DNA from: Bdellovibrionales bacterium
GTDB taxonomy: Bacteria > Bdellovibrionota > UBA1018 > JADZFF01
NCBI GenBank assembly: GCA_020850015.1
Contig: JADZFF010000028.1
Span: forward strand, 1 to 44,946
Direction: 5' to 3'
DNA length: 44,946 nt
Under the pieces are notes generated by a model that ran no database searches, was not told the DNA's origin, and worked only from the letters and a program-made list of their open reading frames with translations. The position numbers and the translations under genes were made by a program. How positions within the stretch are numbered: position 1 is the first letter of the stretch; every line of letters starts with the position of its first letter. This document shows positions 17,401 through 23,712 of the stretch, one piece after another.

Positions 17401-19453
17401 AGTTGTAGGCCGTTCCCAGGGCTTGGCCGAAGCCATGAGAGCCGTTGAACTTGCCGAGACCAGTCGGAAACTCCGCGGCGTCCACCGGGGCCAGGAGATC
17501 CAGGTCATCGATGTCGCCCGCGCCGACCAGCCCGGTGCCGCGGATGTGCGTGAAGGCGCGCGAGGCCCCCGTGGGCACGAGCCCCTGCCCGCTCCCGCGG
17601 TAGACGTTCACGCCCCAGGTACTGGTCGACGACTCAAACACGGTGACGGCAAGCTCGTCGTAGCCGTCGTTGTTGTAGTCGCCCGCCGTGATGCCCGGCC
17701 CGAAGTCCGTATTAGGCTCGTTGAGGCGCACGGCGCGGCACGATCCTGACCCCACGTCGCAGGTGAGCTCGTTGATGCCGTAGTTCGCGCCGCCAGCGCC
17801 CGAGACCAGACCCAGGAGCGGGTCGCCGTAGATGGCGTAGACGTAGTCCCCGTCGCCCGTGAGCACCGCGAGGTCGTCGCACTGCTTGACGTTCCTGTAC
17901 TCGTAGAACGGCGGCGTGGGCGGTGTCCCGAAATTCTTCTGGTTGTAGACTTCCGTGTAGAGCTGCGTGCAGCTGCCGGACACATGCGGGCCCGTCAGGG
18001 TATCCATGCGCTTGCAGTCGCCGTTGAAGTTGCCCACCGCGAGGTTCACGCCGAGACGCACGCCGCTCTGCATCACAGGATAGTAGATCAGCTGCGGGTT
18101 GGGCCAGCTCGCCGTGGGGCTCGGCGTATCGCCGCTCGTGCAGAGACAGGGGGTGGAATCATTGTTCGAGCAGTAAGGGATGTCGCGGTTACAGAGGGTG
18201 CGGCCCGGCTCATAGTTCTCGCCGTCAACGTTCTCCGTGGGCGGATCGTAGCCATAGTAGATCACCACGGCGCCCATGGCCTGGTGATGGAGAGGCGCCA
18301 CGTAGGGGGTTGCCTCAGGCGCGGCAATGGCCACGTCCTCGAGGCCGTCGCAGTTGAAGTCGCCCGAGGCCACGCGGGCGCCCAGCTTCTGCACGCCCTT
18401 GCCGCCGGCCTGGAGCGCCGGGTATTTCGCGCCGAAGGCACCGTCCGAGCGGAAGCTCCGCGAGTAGCTGTTCTGCACGGCCGTGGCGGGCAGGCCCTCC
18501 ACGACCACATCCACGGTGGCCTGCTGGCCCGCGCCCTTCACGATCGCGTAATACTGGTGGTTGCCGGGGGATACGATGCGCGTGCCGCGTGCCTCGCCGG
18601 TGCCGAACTTCGACACCATCTTCTCCTGCGTCACCACGTCGTAGATGTCCGTGGTGTAGGTCGGATCGCCGTCGTTTCCGATCACGAACCAGGGATAGGA
18701 GCCGAGCGTGACCTGGGAAACGCTCACCGTCGGCAGGTTCTGCATCGAGGTGTCGGTGATGTCGCACTTCTCCTTGGCCGCGATGACCGCCGTATCCGTG
18801 ATGCTGGGCTCGCTCGTGCCGTCCTGGTAGGAGGCCACGGCGTAGAAGCAGTACTGCGTGCCGCCGTCGAGCCCCGTGATGGCGGCCGAGTTCCCGGTCG
18901 CGGCCGTATAGGCCGACTGGCTGAAATTCCAGGGATCCGTGCCCTTGCGCTTGTAGATCGTGTAGATGACCGATGGATCCTGGCGGCCCCAGCTCACATC
19001 GATGCGCGTGGAGGAAACCACCGATACGCCGGCCTGATCCAGGCCCGAGAAGGTGGAGAGCGTGGTGACCGGGAGGAAGTGGTAGAGGCCGACCTCGTTG
19101 CCCGTGGCGCCTTCCACGGCCGTCACCGCGAACTCGTAGTAGGTGCCGGACGCGAGGCCCGAAACGGTCGTCGAGGAGAAGCTCTCGGCCTTGATCGGTG
19201 CGTTGATGCCCTTCTGGTAGACATTGAAAGAGGTGTGCCGCGCCGTCTTCTTCCAGCTCATGCGGATCGCAGTGGGGCTCACCGGGTAGATCTCGTCGGC
19301 GCCGGTGAAAGGGTTGTTGAGGTCGCCGCCCTGGAGGCCCGTCTGCGCCTTGCAGCCGCCCAGGAGGAACGAAGCGCCGAGGAAGCCGAAAAGGCAGACG
19401 AGGCTCTGCCGCCTCATACTCCGACGCCTCTGGTCTGATTTCCTCCGGGCCAT
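14405..19453 (-). CDS. Giant FN3 plus FG-GAP repeat lipoprotein, paralogue A (1682 aa)
   Basis: This is the first gene of the five-gene minus-strand operon. The basic N-terminus is followed by a hydrophobic segment and lipobox LLGGC, which predicts a lipoprotein. Two FN3-like domains come next (about residues 47-125, SPTAIRMSWKK, and 135-220, SSTRIDVSWGRQ). FG-GAP blades with calcium-loop motifs run through the rest: GDFNCDGLEDVAIA (about 363), GDYNNDGYDELAVT (about 588), GDLNNDGFDDVMTH (about 1110), GDFNGDGCQDIAMG (about 1263), GDVNADLAPDVAIS, GDFNKDGFADLAVN and GDINGDGLMDLLVG at the C-terminus. Proteins of this type fold as integrin-alpha-like propellers and usually bind other proteins or glycans outside the cell. 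Start choice is open. ATG 19453 has AAGGA only one base away. ATG 19417 would give a signal peptide of about 22 residues before the Cys, with GAGG 9 bases upstream, and may be the true start. Many cysteine pairs suggest disulfides. Confidence 0.9.
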   Translation of the reverse strand: MARRKSDQRRRSMRRQSLVCLFGFLGASFLLGGCKAQTGLQGGDLNNPFTGADEIYPVSPTAIRMSWKKTARHTSFNVYQKGINAPIKAESFSSTTVSGLASGTYYEFAVTAVEGATGNEVGLYHFLPVTTLSTFSGLDQAGVSVVSSTRIDVSWGRQDPSVIYTIYKRKGTDPWNFSQSAYTAATGNSAAITGLDGGTQYCFYAVASYQDGTSEPSITDTAVIAAKEKCDITDTSMQNLPTVSVSQVTLGSYPWFVIGNDGDPTYTTDIYDVVTQEKMVSKFGTGEARGTRIVSPGNHQYYAIVKGAGQQATVDVVVEGLPATAVQNSYSRSFRSDGAFGAKYPALQAGGKGVQKLGARVASGDFNCDGLEDVAIAAPEATPYVAPLHHQAMGAVVIYYGYDPPTENVDGENYEPGRTLCNRDIPYCSNNDSTPCLCTSGDTPSPTASWPNPQLIYYPVMQSGVRLGVNLAVGNFNGDCKRMDTLTGPHVSGSCTQLYTEVYNQKNFGTPPTPPFYEYRNVKQCDDLAVLTGDGDYVYAIYGDPLLGLVSGAGGANYGINELTCDVGSGSCRAVRLNEPNTDFGPGITAGDYNNDGYDELAVTVFESSTSTWGVNVYRGSGQGLVPTGASRAFTHIRGTGLVGAGDIDDLDLLAPVDAAEFPTGLGKFNGSHGFGQALGTAYNSRQCLTDNAGTSRNYRDPDHDGNMNPPGFPVCGAACGEYDFTKCDDLVIGVPGRATSRGSIITCKGQIPQNSALGGTPSTHPDKDRINLWECQEHFPSEIAAMTEVEYGASILGVPNLNGYPTDPFFIVGGGPPPPNVTGALFVGAPYYDVSGVIDSGKVFGYYVTPESSLNNQGIQAILGAAPHNVTAQNAVPCNRTNNNVNRGAAGFSCRHQGLYRNPPGAADHFGAAFGVIPDPLKMIDRGLPALAIAAPGRDVMKSDGTGVIGDAGVVYVYQPDTSTWGIDNGSQVTHAVYSTIEAGACDGDCTWYSGGVSPFGAAMVYPKDLSSGAAFGGGGIAGGDFNAVSSDPNPGGDLVAAAASDSTDAPFNGRAFVFVSRPGFNPSENGTFDLALPTPALPDDYAKQGHILNANVSREVNYQFQNAKVMGDLNNDGFDDVMTHIAAAGSYKVVVFYGSAGGLITSPEPSYNPIGQAPLLVRVSTDSTVGSSFFGVGSVDCNPFADALVLSDSQAYLFFGSFSGLVAGTPPTIAPIGTNPHRFGAWGSSPPGGPVTLQIRTWALQREIAGRYTYMGAVTHGDFNGDGCQDIAMGTGYSEELPRQAALGFSAVGPYVANFSLPVPAPLAGSLDVDYGNANKGRVLILYGSPIGLQVNRATGKILLHDGDPVTSLKKEVVAHSACNTDPNPVCSIQMLANPDDEDTDGVGDGERFGFAVAAMPSMEAPGELFDELLVSDPWARGGTGYGRVYFYKGSSTGLVATPLQVIEPPQAGLVSGEFGHQIAVLGDVNADLAPDVAISAPGGAAPNVFTYYLGNVGGAGVVGFFGGSDIASRDHWGGTFVPADDLNKLIAVQTDPEPQTLRPLNLLGGYDFGYGITALGDFNKDGFADLAVNVPGGDYDIDQSLQETGYVVLYFGSDFGLQAAQTPSPSPKCHGGTSPVCEPWQLYMPGREEYEYTYITGESAGDINGDGLMDLLVGGVGRRHPSNQAFSVGVLHVLY

Positions 19454-19528
19454 ATCCTTCGCACACGTCCTGCTGGACCCTTGCTGGAGTCAGGTGAGCG
19501 GCACTTCTCCCCCACCTGAACTCAGAGT

Positions 19529-19552
19529 CCGATACTTCTAGTCTACTATCGG
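19529..19552. repeat. Inverted repeat CCGATA-N12-TATCGG in the operon leader
   Basis: Perfect 6-bp arms with a 12-base spacer lie just downstream of the proposed transcription start of the minus-strand operon. It could be an operator or a 5' leader hairpin. It has no T-run, so it does not look like an intrinsic terminator. Confidence 0.35.
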
Positions 19553-19561
19553 CGGGGGGTA

Positions 19562-19591
19562 TTTCTAGCTAAATCTGACTTAACTAATCAA
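19562..19591 (-). promoter_or_regulatory. Candidate sigma70-like promoter of the giant surface-protein operon
   Basis: Reading the minus strand in the AT-rich gap, TTGATT (19591-19586) and TAGAAA (19567-19562) are separated by 18 bases; each matches the sigma70 consensus at 4 of 6 positions. The start of transcription would be near 19555, giving a leader of about 100 bases. The palindrome TAATC-AA-GATTA (19585-19596) covers the -35 element and could be an operator. This is the only visibly AT-rich stretch in front of a 19-kb operon. Confidence 0.3.
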
Positions 19592-19728
19592 GATTAAGCC
19601 CAGGAAACCAGACCGAATTGATGTGTCTGATACACTGCATGTGTCGACCTGGACCTCCTCGGTCAAAGTTGCCGCATGCGCTGCAGTGCGCATTAACCGG
19701 ACTTCATACGAGGACCGAGGAGCCTGGT

Positions 19729-20235
19729 ATGCGCACCCTCGCCGCGATCGCCGCGTTCAGCCTATTGAGCTCGGCTAGCTCCTACGCCGCCGAGGATCCC
19801 ATCTGCCCGGGCCCTCCCCTACTGGAGACGCACTGGGAGCAGTGGTCACCACCGGACGAACCCGGCGTGGCGCTCCCCCTGGGGGAATGGCGCCTCCCAG
19901 CCGCGTGGAACCGCCCGGACCTCCTGACGGAGGCGGTGATTCAGGCCTGGGCCGAGGTTTCACCCAAGGCGCCCGACGGCGTGAGGGTCCGCGTGCGCTT
20001 CGCCTTTCCGAGCGCGAACCCCTTCGGCATCCCCTTCACGTTCCAGCGCCTGGAGCTGAGCTGGCACTCCGAGGAGGGACGCCACGCCACGGTGCTCGAC
20101 TGGTCGAACGAATGCGGCGACCCGGGACGCTCGATGTTCCCGCGCCAAAGCTTCGAGGCCCTGATGGAGCTGCCTTCGCGCGGCGCCTGGCCGCTCAGCG
20201 CGCCGAGGCTGCGCGTCTGGGGCTCGCAGAACTGA
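19729..20235 (+). CDS. Small secreted protein of unknown function
   Basis: A protein of 168 residues with signal peptide MRTLAAIAAFSLLSSASSYA and probable cleavage before AEDPIC. The start at ATG 19729 is set by GAGGAG 6 bases upstream; an open frame further upstream to 19618 lacks these features. The mature part is rich in Trp and Pro (HWEQWSPPDEPG, GEWRLPAAWNRPD) and has strands such as VRVRVRFAFP and FQRLELSWHSEE. Two cysteines, one near the mature N-terminus and one in NECGDPG, could form a disulfide. No family is recognised. The gene is divergent from the giant lipoprotein operon, and its 3' end overlaps the 3' end of the convergent Lgt-family gene by 41 bases. An inverted repeat, ATGCGC-N6-GCGCAT (19676-19693), lies in its leader. 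Confidence 0.7.
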   Translation: MRTLAAIAAFSLLSSASSYAAEDPICPGPPLLETHWEQWSPPDEPGVALPLGEWRLPAAWNRPDLLTEAVIQAWAEVSPKAPDGVRVRVRFAFPSANPFGIPFTFQRLELSWHSEEGRHATVLDWSNECGDPGRSMFPRQSFEALMELPSRGAWPLSAPRLRVWGSQN

Positions 20236-20986
20236 GCTTCGTCCAGAGCACCGCGGCCGCCGCGAAAAACCCGATGCAGCCCCACTGCGCGGGCGTGAGG
20301 CCCGCATAGCGGAGATCGGCTCCGGGAACGTCGGTGGCGCGCAGGAAGTCGAGCACGAAGCGCAGCGGCGTGTACATCAATGTAACGAGCACGACATAGG
20401 TGCCCGCGGGCGCGTTGGGCCGGCGCTTGTGGAACCAGAGAATCCCAGGGAGCATGACGACGAGCGTGTAGACGAGCTCGTAGAAACCCAGGTTGTGCCG
20501 GGCGCCTCCCGGATAGGCGAAGGCGAGCGCGAAATCCGTGAGCTGGCCCGGGTGATCATGCACGAGCGTGCAGCCCAGGCGGCCGAACACCCAACCCAGC
20601 ACCCAGCCCTGGATCATGAAGTCCGCGTACACGCGCCAGGGCCGTTTCATGCGGTGCGCGTAGAGCTGCGAGGCGACGAAAGCGCCGAAAAGCCCGCCGA
20701 AGGAGCTCAATCCCTCCCAGAACTTGAAGAGCGTGAGGATGCCGTCCGTGGAGAGGCGCTGCGGGTGGTAGAGGATCACCTCAAGCACGTGGGCCATCAC
20801 CAGGCCCACGCCCACGGTCCAGCGGATCATCGACTGGAGGTCCTCGTCCTTGATGCCCTTCTCGCGCGCCCGTTTCCGCGCCAGGAAGTATCCCGCCACG
20901 ATGCCGCCCACCACGAGGGTACCAAAGGGCTTGATGGAGAACGGGCCGTAGATCGGGATCTCCGGAACGAGGAAGTAGGGAATCAT
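20195..20986 (-). CDS. Prolipoprotein diacylglyceryl transferase family protein (divergent)
   Basis: A 263-residue polytopic membrane protein that resembles Lgt throughout. The N-terminus is IPIYGPFSIKPFGTLVVGG, with further segments EGLSSFGGLFGAFVA, GWVFGRLGCTLVHDHPG and TPLRFVLDFLRATD. Lgt transfers diacylglycerol from phosphatidylglycerol to the lipobox cysteine at the periplasmic face of the inner membrane. The conserved Arg of the GRxG signature is present. The His of the usual HGGL segment is Phe here (SSFGGLFG), and the usual Asn after GR(I/L)G is Cys. It may therefore be the divergent Lgt type, or a paralogue beside a canonical copy elsewhere. No clear Shine-Dalgarno precedes ATG 20986. 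Its place next to an operon of giant lipoproteins is suggestive, but Lgt is a housekeeping enzyme, so this proves nothing. Confidence 0.82.
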   Translation of the reverse strand: MIPYFLVPEIPIYGPFSIKPFGTLVVGGIVAGYFLARKRAREKGIKDEDLQSMIRWTVGVGLVMAHVLEVILYHPQRLSTDGILTLFKFWEGLSSFGGLFGAFVASQLYAHRMKRPWRVYADFMIQGWVLGWVFGRLGCTLVHDHPGQLTDFALAFAYPGGARHNLGFYELVYTLVVMLPGILWFHKRRPNAPAGTYVVLVTLMYTPLRFVLDFLRATDVPGADLRYAGLTPAQWGCIGFFAAAAVLWTKLSSASPRRAASAR

Positions 20987-21042
20987 GCCGACAGGGTAGA
21001 TGCCAATTGCCAGAGGGGCAAGGCCCGGGTTACTTCGGGGCG

Positions 21043-21204
21043 ATGAACGTCTGGGTGAAACGGTTGTTCTGGACGATGACGGGCCTCGTGGGCCTGAGCT
21101 TCGTGGGCGCGGTGACGACGGCAGTCCTCTACCCCGAGAAAGCAGGCTCCGCCCTCGAGCGCCCCGCCGACTCCGAGATCCCCGTTCCCGCCGGCACGCG
21201 CTGA
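21043..21204 (+). CDS. Small single-pass membrane protein (53 aa)
   Basis: ATG 21043 opens a 53-residue frame with a basic N-terminus (MNVWVKRLFW), one hydrophobic segment (MTGLVGLSFVGAVTTAVLYP) and a short polar tail (EKAGSALERPADSEIPVPAGTR). Codon third positions are strongly G/C, like the neighbouring genes, which supports coding. An upstream TTG at 21007 could extend it by 12 residues, but ATG is preferred. It is divergent from the Lgt-family gene with only 56 bases between starts. Function unknown. Confidence 0.5.
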   Translation: MNVWVKRLFWTMTGLVGLSFVGAVTTAVLYPEKAGSALERPADSEIPVPAGTR

Positions 21205-21237
21205 GCCGCGCGCCACCGGCTGAAGGCCATCGTCAAA

Positions 21238-22761
21238 TCAAAACAGAGGCAGCGCTCGCTCCAGAAAGGACAATGGGCTGAGCGGAGCCGGGGCCGGGCC
21301 CATGCCCATCAGGCTCTCGAGCGCGCCGAGCGGACCGGCCTCGGGGTCGGCGCTCATGAAGAGCTGCGCGGCCGCTGCATGCTCGGAAACTCCCAGGCCC
21401 TCGAAGAGGCGCGCCGCCTCTGGCGCGGAGAGCCGACGATCCTGATTTTCATCGAGAAGAAGGAAAAGGGTATCCACTGACCGCACGCGGGCCAGACCGA
21501 TCGCAAGCTCGCTCGGGCCCACCTTGAGGTCGGCCGCGCCTTCGGAACCGGATCCGTCCCAAGCTCCGACGAAGTCCCAGATTACTCTCGTTCCCGGCAG
21601 GGGCACGCCCGCTTGCGTGAAGTAGCTGGGACCATGCTCCGGAAAAAGCGCGTGCAGATGGCCACGCAGGTGCCCGCAGTAAGCTTGGGCCGAGCTTTCC
21701 GCGGTAGCGCAGAAAGCGGGCCGAGGCTGACGGGCGCTGATCTCGCCCGCGAGCTCGATGATCCCCTGCGCATGCGAAAGGTCAGCGAGCGCGCCCCACC
21801 ACTCGGTGGCGCCGGTGCGGCCGTCGCCGTCGCCGCCCAGCACCGGGGCGTCGAAGGACTCGAAGAGGGCCCGAAGGCTCTGAACCGCGGGAATTCCGCG
21901 CGCCCCTTCGGCGGTGAGCTGGGGCACCTCGCCCAGGAGCGGGTGAGCGCGCTCGGCCGCGACCTCGAAAGGCACGCCGGCGTTTTCGCCGCGCCCGGAG
22001 ATCCGGTCCGCGTAAAGAAGATCCAGGCCCAGGCTCATCCACTCCAGCCGGAGATCCAGCGGCGGGAGCTCGGAATAGACGGGTGAGGCGTACCTGCCCA
22101 TCACCTGCTGGGCCATGCGGGTGGCGAGCATGCGGCCAAGCACTCCGGAGTCCTCCGAACCAGAGACCTGCTCGGGGAACCGGGTCTGACCCAGAAGTTT
22201 CACCACGATGGCAGGCAACGCGAGCTCGCTTCGGCTCAGCCTACCGTCGGCGTCGCCTCCCGCCTCGCGCCGATCGAAGCGCACGAGCCGCCACACAAGA
22301 CGGCTCCGGGCGCGCACGCTCGTCCCCGGAAAGCTGCGCGCGGCGGCCTCCACGATCCGCGAAGCCGGAAGGTTCAAGCCGCGCGGGATCCAGGTCAGGA
22401 GGGGAAGGCGCGTGCGCACCCCGGCGAGCAGCTCCTCCGCGCTCAGGCGCGAGTCCGCGTTGTCGTCGAAGGCGAAGGCCAGCTCCGCGACCGCGGGCCT
22501 CACGGGCACGCCGTAACGCCCGAGCACCCGCACCAACTCCTCCCGCGTGAATCCCGCGGGCTCGGCATACAAGGAGTAGAGCAGGCTGATCTGCTCCACG
22601 AGCTCGTCGGCGCCCGAGCTCAGCCCCTGCTCAAGCGATTCGGGCGCGCCCGCGCCGGGAAGCTCCAGCACCTCGTTCGCCCGGTGAACGGCATCGCCGC
22701 AGGCAACGAGCCCGGCGCCAAGCGCCATCAGCAGAGGCAGGTTGAGTCGGGTCAGGTTCAC
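21238..22761 (-). CDS. EF-hand lipoprotein
   Basis: A 507-residue protein whose signal peptide ends in lipobox LVAC (Cys 21). Four EF-hand-like calcium loops are visible. Loop 1 (residues 99-110, DDNADSRLSAEE) and the last one near the C-terminus (DENQDRRLSAPE) have all main ligand positions. Two central ones (GGDADGRLSRSE and GGDGDGRTGATE) have Gly where the first Asp should be and may bind weakly. Helical segments between loops contain LLTWIPRGLNLP and LRLEWMSLGLDLLYADR. The GTG start at 22761 has GGAG 8 bases upstream. It follows the LolA-like gene by 19 bases in what looks like an operon with the GH3-type gene. Calcium sensing or calcium-dependent structure at the envelope is inferred; no closer family is recognised. 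Confidence 0.82.
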   Translation of the reverse strand: MNLTRLNLPLLMALGAGLVACGDAVHRANEVLELPGAGAPESLEQGLSSGADELVEQISLLYSLYAEPAGFTREELVRVLGRYGVPVRPAVAELAFAFDDNADSRLSAEELLAGVRTRLPLLTWIPRGLNLPASRIVEAAARSFPGTSVRARSRLVWRLVRFDRREAGGDADGRLSRSELALPAIVVKLLGQTRFPEQVSGSEDSGVLGRMLATRMAQQVMGRYASPVYSELPPLDLRLEWMSLGLDLLYADRISGRGENAGVPFEVAAERAHPLLGEVPQLTAEGARGIPAVQSLRALFESFDAPVLGGDGDGRTGATEWWGALADLSHAQGIIELAGEISARQPRPAFCATAESSAQAYCGHLRGHLHALFPEHGPSYFTQAGVPLPGTRVIWDFVGAWDGSGSEGAADLKVGPSELAIGLARVRSVDTLFLLLDENQDRRLSAPEAARLFEGLGVSEHAAAAQLFMSADPEAGPLGALESLMGMGPAPAPLSPLSFLERALPLF

Positions 22762-22780
22762 GCCGTTTTCTCCGCGATTT

Positions 22781-23596
22781 CTACTTTTCCAGGTTTTCCA
22801 CGGTGAAATAATGCCGCGGCGGCACCTTTCCCACTTCCCGCTTGTCGAAGGTGATCTCGGTCACGCTCCTCCGCGAGAAATCCTCCATGCGCAGCTTCTC
22901 GGCCTCCCAATGGCCTTTCGGGCTGCGCTTCAGGCCGTGCACCGTCATCACCTTGCGAAGCTTGCCGTCCTTGCCGAAGAACTCGGAGCGGAGGTGCAGC
23001 CCGGTGTCCTTGCGGAGATACATGCGCTTCCTGGAATACGTGAGCTCGTCCGGGTCGACGCCCGGCTCGGGCTTGCCCTCGAGCACGTGGCACTCGGCCC
23101 CCGGAGCGGGATCGCCGCAGGGCCCGTCCGACGACTTCGAAAAGCTGTAAAGCTCGGCCTGATCCACGCTCAGGTCGCCGATCGAGAAGTCGCTCCCGAG
23201 AAAGGGCTCCTCCTCGGTGCCGCGGCGGATCCGGCGAGCCTTCTTGTAGGCGGGCAGGTACAGCCATTGCTTGGCCTTCTCCCCCTTTTCCTGCGTGGTG
23301 AGAAGGGCCGTTCCGCGCAGGTTCGGCGGCTCCTTGATCTTCAGGAGAGCACGCGCCTCGTCGTCTCCCTTCCGCTCGAACCAGACGTCCATCACGCGGG
23401 TCTTCTCGTCGCCCGCGCGCTTGATGGTCATGCGATAGGTGGACTGCTCCGCCTTCACCTCCAGGGCATCGGCGGCCTTCTTGATGAGGCGGTCGGCCTC
23501 GGGCTCGTGCGCGGCGTTCGCGGCCGACGCTGGAACGAGAGCCATGGCGATGGCGATGGCGATCTGAGCGGTGAAAGAGCTGCGAGCCGTGATCAC
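22781..23596 (-). CDS. LolA-like outer-membrane lipoprotein-sorting family protein
   Basis: The GTG start at 23596 is chosen because GGGAGG lies 6 bases upstream; open sequence to 23650 lacks such a site. Signal peptide MITARSSFTAQIAIAIAMAL continues to ASAANA. The mature part fits the COG2834/DUF-type LolA-like fold: AADRLIKKAADAL-like start, STYRMTIKRAG, RVMDVWFERKGDDEARALLKIKEPPNLRGTALL split over strands, KQWLYLPAYKKARRI, and GSDFSIGDLS. These motifs (LYLP...RRI and GSDFSYxD) are hallmarks of the family, often found with RND-type lipid exporters. Such proteins are thought to carry lipids or lipoproteins across the periplasm. Here the neighbours are a GH3-type adenylating enzyme (upstream) and an EF-hand lipoprotein (downstream, 19 bases), without an RND gene. 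Its exact cargo is unknown. Confidence 0.82.
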   Translation of the reverse strand: MITARSSFTAQIAIAIAMALVPASAANAAHEPEADRLIKKAADALEVKAEQSTYRMTIKRAGDEKTRVMDVWFERKGDDEARALLKIKEPPNLRGTALLTTQEKGEKAKQWLYLPAYKKARRIRRGTEEEPFLGSDFSIGDLSVDQAELYSFSKSSDGPCGDPAPGAECHVLEGKPEPGVDPDELTYSRKRMYLRKDTGLHLRSEFFGKDGKLRKVMTVHGLKRSPKGHWEAEKLRMEDFSRRSVTEITFDKREVGKVPPRHYFTVENLEK

Positions 23597-23712
23597 GTGG
23601 GTCCTCCCGGTTTTTTTCCGGCCGATGGCCATGTGCAAGTGAGGGACCACGGCGCCCCCCGCCCGATCGCGGGGAAGGAACCGCGGGCCTGACCAAAGAT
23701 TCGACAGTGAGG

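Noticed and set aside
2437..19453. Many near-identical GGCGACGTGAACGGCGA-like segments as DNA repeats
   Set aside because: They encode the conserved calcium loop of FG-GAP blades, so the similarity is explained by protein repeats.
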